The notes: generated by a model not told the origin, from the letters alone. 50,801 bases of DNA from CAZUDO01 sp964618895 (GCA_964618895.1 CAZUDO010000049.1:1-50801); one strand, 5' to 3'. Counted from the stretch's first letter, positions 7,032 through 15,659 are shown. Program-made: numbers and translations.

Positions 7032-7708
7032 TGCGGGCTCCTTGCTCGAGCTGGTAGCTGCTCGGCGGTGCGCAGGACGACCACCCACAGCTCGGACAGG
7101 ACGGGCAGCACCGGGATGACGCGCTCGATGCGGAGCCCCGCCGCCGCCACTTCGACCTCCAGGGCGCGGCGGGTGAGCCGCGGGCTGCGCTTGGCATGAC
7201 CGCCGAGCAGGCGGCGCAGCGCGCGGCCCGCACTCTTCATGGTGTAGGGATGGCAGACGGTGGCGACCAGGGGGCCGCGGGCCAGCTCGGCCAGGGCACG
7301 CAGCACGCGCGGGCGGCTCGCCGGGGGCAGATGCATGAGAAAACGGTGGCACACCACGGCGTCGACGCTGCCCGGCCGGCACGGGGCGCGTTCGAGATCC
7401 GCCCGCACCTGGCCGAGGGCATCGCCGCGCTCGTGAGCGACCTCCAGCATCGCTGGCGAGATGTCCATGCCGACCACACGCAGACCACGCGCGCTCAGCC
7501 CCGGCTCCAGGATGCCGGTGCCACACGGCACGTCGAGCACCAGGCCCCCGGGCCGCACGCCGTCGAGGCCACGGCCGATGGCATGCTCGATCAGGCGGAG
7601 ATTCAGCCGGCGGATGAGGCTGCCGTAGCGGCGGCGCTCGTAGCGCCGGGCGTCCAGCGTGCGGTACCCCCAGCGCGCGTCGTAGTTGGCGACGCCGGTC
7701 TCCTCCAT
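7028..7708 (-). CDS. Class I SAM-dependent methyltransferase
   Basis: A 226-aa methyltransferase of the Methyltransf_11/25 type. Motif I is LVLDVPCGTGILEPGL (about residues 57-72), followed by the acidic end of strand 2 (VVGMDISPAML) and motif post-I/IV around SVDAVVCHRFLMHLPP. The substrate is not evident. It lacks membrane segments. It is the first gene of a two-gene operon with enolase and is divergent from the ArnT-like glycosyltransferase, with only 47 bp between their starts, so that gap holds both promoters. Confidence 0.8.
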   Translation of the reverse strand: MEETGVANYDARWGYRTLDARRYERRRYGSLIRRLNLRLIEHAIGRGLDGVRPGGLVLDVPCGTGILEPGLSARGLRVVGMDISPAMLEVAHERGDALGQVRADLERAPCRPGSVDAVVCHRFLMHLPPASRPRVLRALAELARGPLVATVCHPYTMKSAGRALRRLLGGHAKRSPRLTRRALEVEVAAAGLRIERVIPVLPVLSELWVVVLRTAEQLPARARSPQ

Positions 7709-7755
7709 GGCCGCGGCACCGTAACAAGCAGGCCCCAGCGGCGCAATTGCGCGTC

Positions 7756-9471
7756 ATGACGGCCCGACACGAACTCCTCGCCGTGCTCGCTGCCTGTGCC
7801 GCGCTCTATCTCACCGGCACCGCCGACATCCCTTTCCATACCCGCGGCGAGCCGCGCGAGGGGCTGGTGGTGCGCGAGATGCTGGCGACCGGCGAATGGC
7901 TCGTGCCCGCCCGCCCGGCGGGTGAGGTGGCGCGCAAGCCGCCGCTCTACTACTGGCTCGCCGCGATAGCACTCCGTCTCCGTCCCGAGGCCCCCGAGCA
8001 GGCGTTGCGGCTGCCTAGTGCCGTGCTTGCGACCGCCGCCGTGGTGGGCACGTGGGCAACGGCGCGGACGGTGTGGGGGCCGGCGGCGGGCCTGCCGGCG
8101 GCGCTCGTCCTCGCCTCGGCGTTCGAGTGGACTCGCGCCGCCACCGCCGCGCGCGTCGACATGACGCTGGCGGCGGCGCTCACGGCCGTGGTGCTGGGAT
8201 GGATCCTCACCCTGGCACGGGATCGCCCCGGGGGCGCGCTCGTGCTGGCCGCGGCGGGCGCGCTGGCGGGAACGCTCGCCAAAGGACCGGTCGCGCTCAT
8301 CCTGCCGGCGCTCGCCGCCGGCGTGCTCGCGGTGGTGCGACGCGACCAGCGCGTGCTCGCCCGCCTGCGCCCGTGGGTCGTGCTCGGCGCTGCCGCCGCC
8401 GGCGCCGGGCTCTGGTACGCCGCCGCATTCCTCCGCGGCGGCGACGCCTTTCTGGAGGTCGTCGCGCGCGAGAACCTGACCCGGTTCATCGACGCCGAGG
8501 ACCACGCGCACGGCATCTGGTACCTGGTGCCGCTCGGCCTGGTCGGCCTGCTCCCCTGGTCTCCGCTGCTGCCGCTCGCGGTGGGGGCGGTGCGCGCACG
8601 GCCACGCACCACGGCCACGGTCTTCGCCGCGGTGTGGATCGTGGTGGGATTCGTCTTCTTCTCGCTGGCGCAGGCGAAGCGCAGTGTCTACCTGCTCCCG
8701 ATCTACCCGGCGGTGGCGCTCCTGGTCGGCGCCGGCGCCGCCGCACCACCCGATTCGGGGTGGCTCGGCCGCACGGCGGCCTGGGGTGCCCGGCTACTCG
8801 CACCCGCGATGGCGCTGATCGCCCTCCTGGCCTTCGCCATGGCGCTCGGGGTCGATCCGGCGGGGAGCCTTCGTCCCTGGCTCAAGCCGGCGGACGCCGC
8901 CGGGGCCGCCGTCGTGACCGGCGCCATCGTCGGGGCGGCGCCGGTGGTCGTCGCCCTCGCCCTGGCGACCCTGGCGGCGAGCATCGCGCTCGCCGCGGCG
9001 GCGCGACGGGCGGCGTGGCCGCGACTCATCGTACTGGTCGCTGCACTCATGGTCGCGTGGACCGCGTTCTTCGACACCGTGGTGTTTCCTGTGATCGCCC
9101 GCTCGCAGAGCCTGCGGGTGTTCCTGACCCACGTGCGCACCGTCGTGCCGCCGGCGGCCACGCTGTACGCGCGCTTCCCGGCGGACCCGGGGCTCCGGTT
9201 CTACGCCGGACGTGACCTCCGGCCGTGGCCGCGGGGCGGCCTCGCGACCGACGGGCACCTGCTGCTGTGGGAAGACGAGTGGCGCGCGCTGCGGACGCCC
9301 GCGGGAGAGCCGTTGCGCGTGGTGGCGGTGAGCGACGCGCGCCAGGCGGGACGGGGGCACCTGGCGCTGGTGATCGTGCCGCCGGGGCCGCTGGTCCGTG
9401 CGCCGGCGCCGGCGGCTGTGGCGCCGCACTACCGTGAGCTGCGCGCGCCGAGGTCGCCGGGTGGCTCGTGA
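7756..9471 (+). CDS. ArnT-like membrane glycosyltransferase (GT39/GT83 superfamily)
   Basis: A 571-aa polytopic membrane protein of the dolichyl-phosphate-mannose mannosyltransferase/ArnT superfamily, which moves a sugar from a polyprenyl phosphate to a lipid or protein on the outer face of the inner membrane. The first loop after membrane helix 1 carries THRGEPREG-like residues (HTRGEPREGLVVREML), the position of the acidic catalytic motif of ArnT proteins, then KPPLYYW, another hallmark. About 11-12 hydrophobic segments follow, and a small soluble C-terminal domain runs from about residue 470. The ATG at 7756 was preferred over a TTG nine bases upstream. Possible targets are lipid A or another envelope glycolipid; the donor is unknown. 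Confidence 0.82.
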   Translation: MTARHELLAVLAACAALYLTGTADIPFHTRGEPREGLVVREMLATGEWLVPARPAGEVARKPPLYYWLAAIALRLRPEAPEQALRLPSAVLATAAVVGTWATARTVWGPAAGLPAALVLASAFEWTRAATAARVDMTLAAALTAVVLGWILTLARDRPGGALVLAAAGALAGTLAKGPVALILPALAAGVLAVVRRDQRVLARLRPWVVLGAAAAGAGLWYAAAFLRGGDAFLEVVARENLTRFIDAEDHAHGIWYLVPLGLVGLLPWSPLLPLAVGAVRARPRTTATVFAAVWIVVGFVFFSLAQAKRSVYLLPIYPAVALLVGAGAAAPPDSGWLGRTAAWGARLLAPAMALIALLAFAMALGVDPAGSLRPWLKPADAAGAAVVTGAIVGAAPVVVALALATLAASIALAAAARRAAWPRLIVLVAALMVAWTAFFDTVVFPVIARSQSLRVFLTHVRTVVPPAATLYARFPADPGLRFYAGRDLRPWPRGGLATDGHLLLWEDEWRALRTPAGEPLRVVAVSDARQAGRGHLALVIVPPGPLVRAPAPAAVAPHYRELRAPRSPGGS

Positions 9472-9719
9472 TCGGCAGGGCGCCCCGGCGGAGGAAGGCT
9501 TCACCAACGCAGAGGAGAACGTATGGCTCTTCCGGGTTCCGTGGGGATGGCCGGGGGCGTCGGGGACGGAAATGGCCCGCCGCCGGGCGCGGGTGGTCGA
9601 GCGTGGTGGCCAGGCACCGATCACCCCGGGTCGAGGCGGCGCATCGCGCCAGCGAGGGGAGTCTCCGCGCAGCGCTCGGGAGTGCACCTGCGTCGAGCGC
9701 CGTGAGCGCCGTGCCGCGA
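9472..9719. other. Intergenic region with no supported gene
   Basis: About 250 bp without a convincing gene. A 60-codon frame starting at 9523 has a GAGGAG-like sequence upstream, but its Gly/Pro/Arg-rich product resembles nothing known to me. Confidence 0.5.
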
Positions 9720-9746
9720 TTGACATGGGAGCAAGCTTGCTATAAT
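9720..9746 (+). promoter_or_regulatory. Near-consensus sigma-70 promoter of the RAYT gene with internal dyad
   Basis: TTGACA (9720-9725) and TATAAT (9741-9746) are both perfect, separated by a short 15-bp spacer. The spacer holds the palindrome GCAAGCTTGC (9731-9740), and ACAT/ATGT arms extend the symmetry around it. The transposase ATG is 16 bp beyond the -10. The palindrome between the promoter boxes could be an operator. Confidence 0.65.
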
Positions 9747-9762
9747 ATGTGCCCGTATCAAG

Positions 9763-10485
9763 ATGACACGCCGCGTCCAAATCGCGTTTACCTTCCGCAC
9801 CTGGGGTGGCGCGCGCCGCGGCGCCGGCCGCCCACCCACGCCCGGCCGGCGCCGTGTCCCCCACCGGTCGCGCCCGCTTCACGATCGACACTGCCCGGTG
9901 CACGTCACCCTGCGCGCCGCGGTGGGCGTGCCGTCCCTCCGGGGGGCGCGGGTGTTTGGCGCGCTGCGTGCCGCACTGGACGCGTCGTCGGCCGCCGGCT
10001 TTCGGGTGGTGCAGTTCAGTGCACAACGGGACCACGTCCATTTGGTGGTCGAAGCCGACGCCCCGTCGCGTTTCGTCCGCGGCGTGCAGGGCCTCATGAT
10101 TCGCGTCGCCAAGGCGGTGAACCGGGCGGGCGGGCGCCACGGCCGTGTGTGGGGGGGGACCGGTACCACGCCCGCATGCTCAAGACGCCGCGGGAGATCC
10201 GCACGGCGCTGGTGTACGTGCTCCAAAACTTCGCGAAACACATCCCCGGCGTGCGCGGGACGGATCCGTGCTCGTCCGCGGCGTGGTTCCTCGGCTGGCG
10301 CACACCCCCGGCACCACCGCCCGGGCCCTCGCCGGTCCGAGAGCCACGCACTATGGTTGGCGCGCATGGGGTGGCTCCGGCTCGGCCGGCTCCGCGTCGA
10401 CGAGGCCCCCCGGGGGGCCGTGATCGCGGGGCGGTCGGCGGCGGTCGACACGACGGACCCACACGAACTCGGAAGAGCCGAAAGT
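9763..10485 (+). pseudogene. REP-associated tyrosine transposase (RAYT/TnpA_REP), frameshifted
   Basis: The first frame encodes an IS200-like Y1 transposase: HRSRPLHDRHCPVHVTLRAA, then FSAQRDHVHLVVEA with the HxH metal motif, and IRVAKAVNRA. At the G8 run near 10151-10158 the family sequence moves to another frame (RYHARMLKTPREIRTALVYV, then LQNFAKHIPGVRG and DPCSSAAWFLGW). Near 10350 it returns to the first frame (LARMGWLRLGRLRVDEAP) after one extra A. The two shifts compensate, so this is either a decayed gene, a pair of sequence errors, or less likely recoding at the G run. RAYTs process REP hairpins; a candidate repeat family occurs at 14181, 38468 and 38662. Confidence 0.78.
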
Positions 10486-10752
10486 ATGAAGAAGGCGCCA
10501 GGTAAGAAGGGCAGTATCCCGCCTGAAACGTCGCTCGAGCGATACGATTGGAGCAAGGCCCGTCGTGGTCGCTACGCTTCCCGGTTCCCCCGAGATACAC
10601 ACGCGGTCGTCATCGCTCCGGAACTGTGGAAGCACTTCGGCGATGCCGGAGCAGTGAACGATGCGCTTAGGCGGCTGGTAGAAGCAGCCACCAAGGCTCG
10701 CCGGGTGAAGAGGCCTCCGAATCGCCGGGAGCGCCGGGGCCGGGCGGCCTGA
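10486..10752 (+). CDS. Small antitoxin-like protein of unknown function
   Basis: An 88-aa protein that continues the last frame of the transposase but has its own ATG preceded by GGAAG. It has a Tyr-Asp-Trp-Ser-Lys-Ala-Arg-Arg-Gly-Arg-Tyr-Ala segment followed by HAVVIAPELWKHFGDAGAVNDALRRLVEAA, a layout I associate with small conserved proteins next to toxin-like genes (strand, then a helix-turn-helix-like or ribbon-helix part). No toxin gene is adjacent here, so it may be a stray antitoxin. The C-terminal tail is strongly basic. Function is inference only. Confidence 0.5.
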   Translation: MKKAPGKKGSIPPETSLERYDWSKARRGRYASRFPRDTHAVVIAPELWKHFGDAGAVNDALRRLVEAATKARRVKRPPNRRERRGRAA

Positions 10753-10820
10753 TCCGAGTGCCACACATCGCGAGTCACCCCGCGCCGGCCTCGTCGCGAC
10801 GCTCACAACCCCGACCGGCC

Positions 10821-12026
10821 TCAGAACGGGTAGTCGATCCCCGTGAACACCGCCAGCCCCTCCGAACCGTAGCCCACGTCGACGAAGGCGACGATCTGCG
10901 GGCGCACGACGCCGCGGAAGCCGAGGCCGCCGACCGGGTGCAGAGCCGACACCGGCGACTCGGTGACGGCGTGGAACACCTGCCCGGCCTCGACAAAGGG
11001 CGCCAGTTCGAGCTCGAAGTTGACCCCGAAGAGCTTCCGGCTCCACACCCGCGTGCGCAGTTCGAGTGACACGAGGGAGCGGTTGAAGTCGATGAAGCGT
11101 TGCGACCCGAAGCCGCGCAGCGTCCGCCGGCCGCCGAGCATGCTCTGCTCCCAGAAGGGCGTGTCGCCGGAACCGCTCACGTAGTCGAGCACGGCACGCA
11201 TGGCCACGACGGGGTTGCCGCGCCAGAGCGGGATGAACGCGCGTCCCTCGAGCCCGAACTTGACGAACGAGGTGGAGCTGCCGAGCGCCCGGTCGGCCAG
11301 CTCGGTGTACAGCGTCGCCAGCGCACCACGTCCGGGGATGTCGCGCTCGTCGCGGCTGTCGTAGGTGACTGCCACGCGGTGCGCCCAGTAGACGCCGGGG
11401 TCGATGCCCGGCACGCGCGGGTGCTCCTGGAAGATCGACGCCACCGAGTCGACCTGGCCGGCGTGGACGGCGTAGCGCCGGATGCGCATGCGATAGGAGA
11501 GGTTGAGCTGCGGCAGAAGCCAGATCCCCGGCGTCGCCTGCGCGAGCGTCTCCAGGCCGGTGTAGTTCGACTCCTGGTCTTCGTCCGAGTCGTTGCCGAG
11601 GCCGAAGAAGCGCTCCGTCGAGTCGGCCTCCTGCACGAACGATGCCAGAACGAAGGCACGACCGTCCCACAGGCCGCGGTCGGCGAACTCGACCTCGTAG
11701 TCCTCGTCCCGGGTGGTCGATTTTCCCAGAACGATCGAGTAGCGCCGCTCGGGGGTCGGGTAGGCGAAGAAACGGAAGGTGGGGTAGACGCCGGTGGTCT
11801 CGTTGTAGCGGATGTCGGGCGCGAGCATGTAGCGGATCTCGTCCTGCTCATTCAGGAAGAGGATCACGCCGAGGAAGCCGAAGGTGTTGCCCTCGTTGGG
11901 ATCCGTGATGATCTCGGGGATGGGAATGAAGCTCCGCTCCGCGCCCCCTGGCGAGGCGCCGGCCAGGAGCGTCGCCAGGGCGAGCGCCGCCAGCGTGCGG
12001 CGCGGGCGGCGTTCGTGCGCGCTCAC
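10821..12026 (-). CDS. Omp85/BamA-like outer-membrane beta-barrel protein
   Basis: A 401-aa secreted protein. A signal peptide covers about residues 1-29 (LAALALATLLAGASPGGA). The rest is rich in alternating strands, contains LGGRRTLRGFGSQRF, matching the conserved LRGF/VRGY loop of the Omp85 barrel, and ends in Tyr-Pro-Phe, the terminal aromatic that directs barrels to the BAM complex. No POTRA domains are present, so it resembles the barrel-only surface antigen (D15) proteins rather than BamA itself. The GTG at 12024-12026 was chosen because the signal peptide follows it directly; an upstream start would overlap the divergent gene at 12137. It may be a channel or assembly factor. Confidence 0.78.
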   Translation of the reverse strand: MSAHERRPRRTLAALALATLLAGASPGGAERSFIPIPEIITDPNEGNTFGFLGVILFLNEQDEIRYMLAPDIRYNETTGVYPTFRFFAYPTPERRYSIVLGKSTTRDEDYEVEFADRGLWDGRAFVLASFVQEADSTERFFGLGNDSDEDQESNYTGLETLAQATPGIWLLPQLNLSYRMRIRRYAVHAGQVDSVASIFQEHPRVPGIDPGVYWAHRVAVTYDSRDERDIPGRGALATLYTELADRALGSSTSFVKFGLEGRAFIPLWRGNPVVAMRAVLDYVSGSGDTPFWEQSMLGGRRTLRGFGSQRFIDFNRSLVSLELRTRVWSRKLFGVNFELELAPFVEAGQVFHAVTESPVSALHPVGGLGFRGVVRPQIVAFVDVGYGSEGLAVFTGIDYPF

Positions 12027-12136
12027 CCCCCCGTCACACCCCACCACGCACGCTCTGTCGGCAATCGCCCGGGGAATGTCAACGCGCGCCGTCGGGGTGG
12101 GACGACGACCGGCCGGGTGGTATCCTGCCGCCCTTC

Positions 12137-13168
12137 GTGGAGGTCGAGCCGGCTGAGCCATTCCCGCGTCGTGCGGCCGACACGGCCCACCGCCCGCGCG
12201 TCTCCGCCCTCAGGACCGTCCTTCCGTTCGGGATCGGGATCGCGCTGCTCGCCCTGCTCCTGCGTCAGACCGGCATCGACCAGATCCATGCGCGCATGGA
12301 CGCGCTCGGGTGGACCGCTCCGCTCGTCCTCGTGCCCTGGGCCGTGGTCGCCATCGTCGACGCCCTCGGCTGGCGCGTGACACTCCCGTCCGCCGCCGCC
12401 GCCCTGGTGCCGTTCCGCGCGCTCGTCCTCGTCCGCATGGCGGGCGAAGCGGTGAGCAGCGTGACGCCGACGGCCGGGGTCGGTGGCGAGCCGGTCAAGG
12501 CCCACCTCCTGCGCGCCTGGGGCGTGCGCCCGGCGGACAGTCTGGCGTCGATCGTGATCGCCAAGACGGCGCTCACCGTGTCGCAGAGCCTGTTCGTGGT
12601 CCTCGGCATCGGCGCGCTGTGCGAGCGCTTCGACCAGGGGGTGCGCGGCCGGCTGTGGGTGGGGCTGCTGCTCGTCGTGCTGGCGGCCTTCACCGTCGGC
12701 CTCGTGTCCCTGCAGCGCCGGGCCCCGGCCACGACGGTGTGGCGCTGGGGCCGGCGCGTGCTTCCGCGGGCCCGCGTCATCGCGCGCCTCGAGACCGCCG
12801 CCCACACGATCGACCGCCGCCTGGACGACTTCTACCACACGGAGCGGCGCGCCTTCTGGCGGGCGAATTTGTGGTACTTGATCGGCTGGATGGTCGGCGT
12901 GACGGAAGTGGCTCTCATCATGTCGCTGATCGGCGCCCCGATCTCGTGGCGCGACGCGCTCATCATCGAGGCCCTGGCGCAGCCCATCCGGGCCGCCGCC
13001 CTCGTCATTCCCGGTGGCCTCGGCACGCAGGAGATCGGCGGCGTCGCCCTGTGCACGCTGCTCGGCATGCCGGTGCCCGAGGCCGCCACCCTGTGGCTCT
13101 TGAAGCGCGGGCGCGAGGTGATCTACGACGGCGTCGGACTCGCCTACCTCGCGCATCGGAACCGATGA
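12137..13168 (+). CDS. HpnL/UPF0104-like flippase-domain membrane protein
   Basis: A 343-aa integral membrane protein with about seven or eight hydrophobic segments and the lysylphosphatidylglycerol-synthase transmembrane (UPF0104) pattern: RMAGEAVSSVTPTAGVGGEPVKA near residue 105 and ALAQPIRAAALVIPGGLGTQEIG near residue 285. The family includes HpnL of hopanoid clusters and MprF-like flippases, which move lipids across the membrane. The putative start is the GTG at 12137. Its stop overlaps the start of the aldo-keto reductase gene (ATGA). It lies about 17 kb from hpnJI, so a hopanoid role is only a possibility. Confidence 0.72.
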   Translation: MEVEPAEPFPRRAADTAHRPRVSALRTVLPFGIGIALLALLLRQTGIDQIHARMDALGWTAPLVLVPWAVVAIVDALGWRVTLPSAAAALVPFRALVLVRMAGEAVSSVTPTAGVGGEPVKAHLLRAWGVRPADSLASIVIAKTALTVSQSLFVVLGIGALCERFDQGVRGRLWVGLLLVVLAAFTVGLVSLQRRAPATTVWRWGRRVLPRARVIARLETAAHTIDRRLDDFYHTERRAFWRANLWYLIGWMVGVTEVALIMSLIGAPISWRDALIIEALAQPIRAAALVIPGGLGTQEIGGVALCTLLGMPVPEAATLWLLKRGREVIYDGVGLAYLAHRNR

Positions 13169-14175
13169 GCGGCATCCCGCAGCGCCCGCTCGGCGACACC
13201 GGCCTGGTCGTCTCCCGGCTGGGACTCGGCCTCGCGGCCGTTGCCCGGCCCGGATACATCACCCTCGGGCGCGCAGACGACCTGCCCGTGACGCGCACCA
13301 TCGAGGCCCTGTACGCGCGCTCGGCCGCGCTGCTCGACGCCGCCCATGCGGCCGGGGTGCGCTACTTCGACGTGGCGCGCAGCTACGGCCGCGCCGAGGA
13401 ATTCCTGGCCCGCTGGCTGGACGAGCGCCATGTCCCGCGCGCGTCGACCACGGTCGGCAGCAAGTGGGGCTATCGCTACGCCGCGGGGTGGAGGGTCGAC
13501 GCGCCCGTGCACGAGGAGAAGGAGCTGTCCCTCGACCGCTTCACGACCCAGGTGGCCGAGACGCAGGTGCTGCTCGGCGATCGGCTCGATCTGTACCAGA
13601 TCCACAGCGCCACCGTGGAATCGGGCTGCCTGGACGACCGCCCGCTCCTGCAGGCTTTGGTGGAATGCCGGCGGCGGGGGACATGCCGCGCCATCGGCCT
13701 GACGCTCAGCGGGGCCGGCTCGGCCGACACGCTGGCCCGCGCGCTCCAGGTGCGCGTCGACGGCGAGCGCGTATTCGACACCGTGCAGGCGACTTTCAAC
13801 TGCCTCGAGCCGTCCCTGGCGCCGGCGCTGGCCGAGGCCCATGCCGCCGGCGTGGGTGTCCTCGTGAAGGAAGCCTTCGCCAACGGGCGGCTGACGCCCG
13901 CCAACCAGCGCGCCGACGACGCGCCGCTGCGGCGCGGCCTCGAGCCGATCGCGGGCCGCCTCGCCTGCACCCTCGACCAGCTCGCGCTCGCGTTCGTGCT
14001 CGCGCACCCGTTCGTCGACGTGGTGCTGTCCGGGGCGGTCACGCTGGCGCACCTGGCGTCGCACGTGGGCGCCCTCGACGTGGCGCTCGACCGCACGAGC
14101 CGCATCCTGCTCGCACCGCTGGCGGAGACACCCGAGCGCTACTGGGCGACGCGGGCGCGGCTGCCGTGGACATGA
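13165..14175 (+). CDS. Aldo/keto reductase family oxidoreductase
   Basis: A 336-aa NADPH-dependent oxidoreductase of the aldo-keto reductase fold. Motifs seen are the N-terminal strand LGDTGLVVSRLGLG, the catalytic Asp-Tyr region as YFDVARSYGRAEEFLARWL, the Lys strand TVGSKWGYRY, and LDLYQIHSATVESG, where the family has xxxxxxH. A C-terminal barrel end (VVLSGAVTLAHLASHVGAL) closes the fold. The substrate is unknown. The ATG overlaps the membrane-protein stop by four bases, so the two are an operon. A copy of the two-hairpin repeat follows the stop and could end transcription. Confidence 0.82.
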   Translation: MSGIPQRPLGDTGLVVSRLGLGLAAVARPGYITLGRADDLPVTRTIEALYARSAALLDAAHAAGVRYFDVARSYGRAEEFLARWLDERHVPRASTTVGSKWGYRYAAGWRVDAPVHEEKELSLDRFTTQVAETQVLLGDRLDLYQIHSATVESGCLDDRPLLQALVECRRRGTCRAIGLTLSGAGSADTLARALQVRVDGERVFDTVQATFNCLEPSLAPALAEAHAAGVGVLVKEAFANGRLTPANQRADDAPLRRGLEPIAGRLACTLDQLALAFVLAHPFVDVVLSGAVTLAHLASHVGALDVALDRTSRILLAPLAETPERYWATRARLPWT

Positions 14176-14180
14176 TGATC

Positions 14181-14271
14181 GCCCCGAGACCTTGTCTCGG
14201 GGCGGGAGCGAGTTTGAGCGCTTGGTGGAGAAGGCGAAGGGCGCGCCGCGGCCGGCGGAGCCGGCGCGGCA
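14181..14271 (+). repeat. Two-hairpin intergenic repeat, copy A
   Basis: Hairpin 1 is GCCCCGAGAC-CTT-GTCTCGGGGC (14181-14203), a perfect 10-bp stem. After a spacer containing TGGTGGAGAAGGCGAAGG comes hairpin 2, built from GCCGCG and CCGGC arms around GGA and ending near 14271. Copies B and C lie at 38468 and 38662. The position after a stop codon allows a terminator role, but the repeated sequence points to a REP/MITE-like family. Confidence 0.8.
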
Positions 14272-14420
14272 GACTGGGTAGGACAGGAGCCGATGTCGTC
14301 CGCGGCCTTCCCCGGCTGGCAGTCCGGTTCCAAAGCGCGCGCACCGTCCTCCCCGAGCCGCTCGAGAAGCACGACCGTGTCGATGCCCGCCATCGCAGGC
14401 CTGCGATATTCCCGGGGTCA
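14272..14420. other. Gene debris, includes a scrap of the 14943 gene
   Basis: Near 14345-14390 the minus strand reads IDTVVLLERLGEDGARAL, nearly the same as YLDTVVLFERLGEDGVAAAL in the nucleotidyltransferase-like gene at 14943-15659. It is a short duplicated or residual fragment. Nothing else is recognised here. Confidence 0.5.
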
Positions 14421-14624
14421 CGCGGCCGAAATTGGAAGCGGAAGGTTCGACGCCGCGAACTCGAGCAGGGTCGCGTCGGCTGTTACGAGCCGTAACCCTT
14501 CGACGAGGGCGGTCGCGATCAGGAGACGATCGAACGAGTCGGCAACGACCGTGCGATGTCTTCGTCGAGCGCCTTCGAGAAGGCCGCGTCGATCCTTGCT
14601 TGGCTGAGTTTCAGGGACCGCCAC
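14421..14624 (-). pseudogene. C-terminal fragment of a PIN-domain toxin
   Basis: The minus strand encodes DSFDRLLIATALVEGLRLVTADATLLEFA, the last third of a VapC-type PIN domain with two of its acidic residues. The N-terminal catalytic Asp and the middle of the domain are absent; a related segment (KLSQARIDAAFSKALDED) sits in a neighbouring frame around 14590-14620, suggesting a frameshift as well as truncation. No antitoxin gene accompanies it. Confidence 0.6.
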
Positions 14625-14655
14625 CCGCCGCCGCGGCCTTCACGGGCCCGGCCGG

Positions 14656-14946
14656 TCACGGAACCGTGGCGCCGTAGTACGATGGCAGGTCGCTGCCGAG
14701 ATCGACGTCCTCCCCTAGACTCGCCAGCGCCGCGAGCCAGAAGCGCGGCAGGGGCAGCGGGACCGTCTGGACGATACGGCGCAGCCGGCGCCGCAGGTGC
14801 TCGTCCGAACACGCGAGTCGATACAGGGCACGCCAGGCGGCCATCTCGCCGCGCTCCAGCAGCTGCGCGAGGACCTCGTCGCTCTCGAGATCCAGGGCAG
14901 TGCGGTTCCAGAGCGCGCGTGAGGATGCGAGGGCCGGGTCCTTCAC
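14656..14946 (-). CDS. Conserved small protein paired with a nucleotidyltransferase-like gene
   Basis: A 96-aa protein with a helical pattern: RALWNRTALDLESDEVLAQ, LLERGEMAAWRALYRLA, and a C-terminal VPLPLPRFWLAALASLGEDVD. I recognise the layout as a small protein that accompanies nucleotidyltransferase-fold genes, but no activity is known to me. The ATG overlaps the stop of the upstream gene (ATGA at 14943-14946), so the two are coupled. A toxin-antitoxin role is inferred from gene pairing alone. Confidence 0.6.
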   Translation of the reverse strand: MKDPALASSRALWNRTALDLESDEVLAQLLERGEMAAWRALYRLACSDEHLRRRLRRIVQTVPLPLPRFWLAALASLGEDVDLGSDLPSYYGATVP

Positions 14947-15659
14947 GGCGGTTCCTCCAGCGCCGCGCGGGCGACCCGCACGGCCCAGAAGCGACCCCGC
15001 TTCATCACGTGCTGCCAGTCATTCCATGGGGGGCGCAGGCCACGGTATTGATGCAGGTCGCGGGTCGCGACGTCGCCCGGCGCCGCTGCCACCAGTCGTT
15101 CCGCCACCTCGGCGAGCGGCGATGCCCCTCCCGGCTGACGGTAGATGTCATCGAACAAACGCAGGGCAGCCGCGACACCGTCCTCCCCGAGCCGCTCGAA
15201 CAGCACGACCGTGTCGAGGTAATCCCGGACGGTGTGGCGCGTGACGAGCAGCCAGGCTTTGATGCGCGCCATCTCGGCGAGCGTCGGGACGCGCAGGCCT
15301 GCGATCTCTTCGGTCTCGAGCGGGCGCGTGCGTCGCAGCTGCCGGATCCCGGTGAGGATACCATCGAGCTGACCGAGGATGAGGACAGGTCGCTGGACGC
15401 GCTCGGTCTGCCAACCAGCCACGGCCTCGAGTTGCGCGAGCACCGTGTCGAATCGGTCTCGCAGGTCCGCAAGCACGTGGTCACCGTCCATGCTCCTCCG
15501 GTGTCCGACGTGGAGCGCTGCCGCGGTGCCGCCGACGAGGACCGTGCCCGGGACGAGGTGCTGCAGATGCCGCTCGGCGGCGAGCAACCGTTCCCACTCG
15601 GGCAACGCCTCGTCCGGAACCACGCGGACATTGTGCCACGGGCCACCGCAGTCCACCAC
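14943..15659 (-). CDS. AbiEii-like nucleotidyltransferase-fold protein
   Basis: A 238-aa protein. The segment VPGTVLVGGTAAALHVGHRRSMDGDHVL resembles the KGG/VGG-T-A-L ... D-x-D nucleotidyltransferase core of the DUF1814/AbiEii family: Gly-Gly-Thr, then Ser-Met-Asp-Gly-Asp for the metal aspartates. A helical part follows with PTLAEMARIKAWLLVTRHTVRDYLDTVVLFERLG, like the region that sets domain borders in AbiEii toxins. The start used is GTG at 15659; a GTG further in (before Val-Pro-Asp-Glu) is equally possible. With the 96-aa gene it forms a two-gene unit that may be a toxin-antitoxin or abortive-infection system. Confidence 0.6.
   Translation of the reverse strand: MVDCGGPWHNVRVVPDEALPEWERLLAAERHLQHLVPGTVLVGGTAAALHVGHRRSMDGDHVLADLRDRFDTVLAQLEAVAGWQTERVQRPVLILGQLDGILTGIRQLRRTRPLETEEIAGLRVPTLAEMARIKAWLLVTRHTVRDYLDTVVLFERLGEDGVAAALRLFDDIYRQPGGASPLAEVAERLVAAAPGDVATRDLHQYRGLRPPWNDWQHVMKRGRFWAVRVARAALEEPP

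Noticed and set aside
7032..7757. N-terminal extension of enolase to a 668-aa protein
   Set aside because: The extension lies in another frame over a real methyltransferase gene and has no similarity. The normal start at 7031 has a ribosome site.
9523..9705. 60-codon gene between the glycosyltransferase and the RAYT
   Set aside because: The product is low-complexity Gly/Pro/Arg and matches no family. Open frames of this size are common by chance at this GC content.
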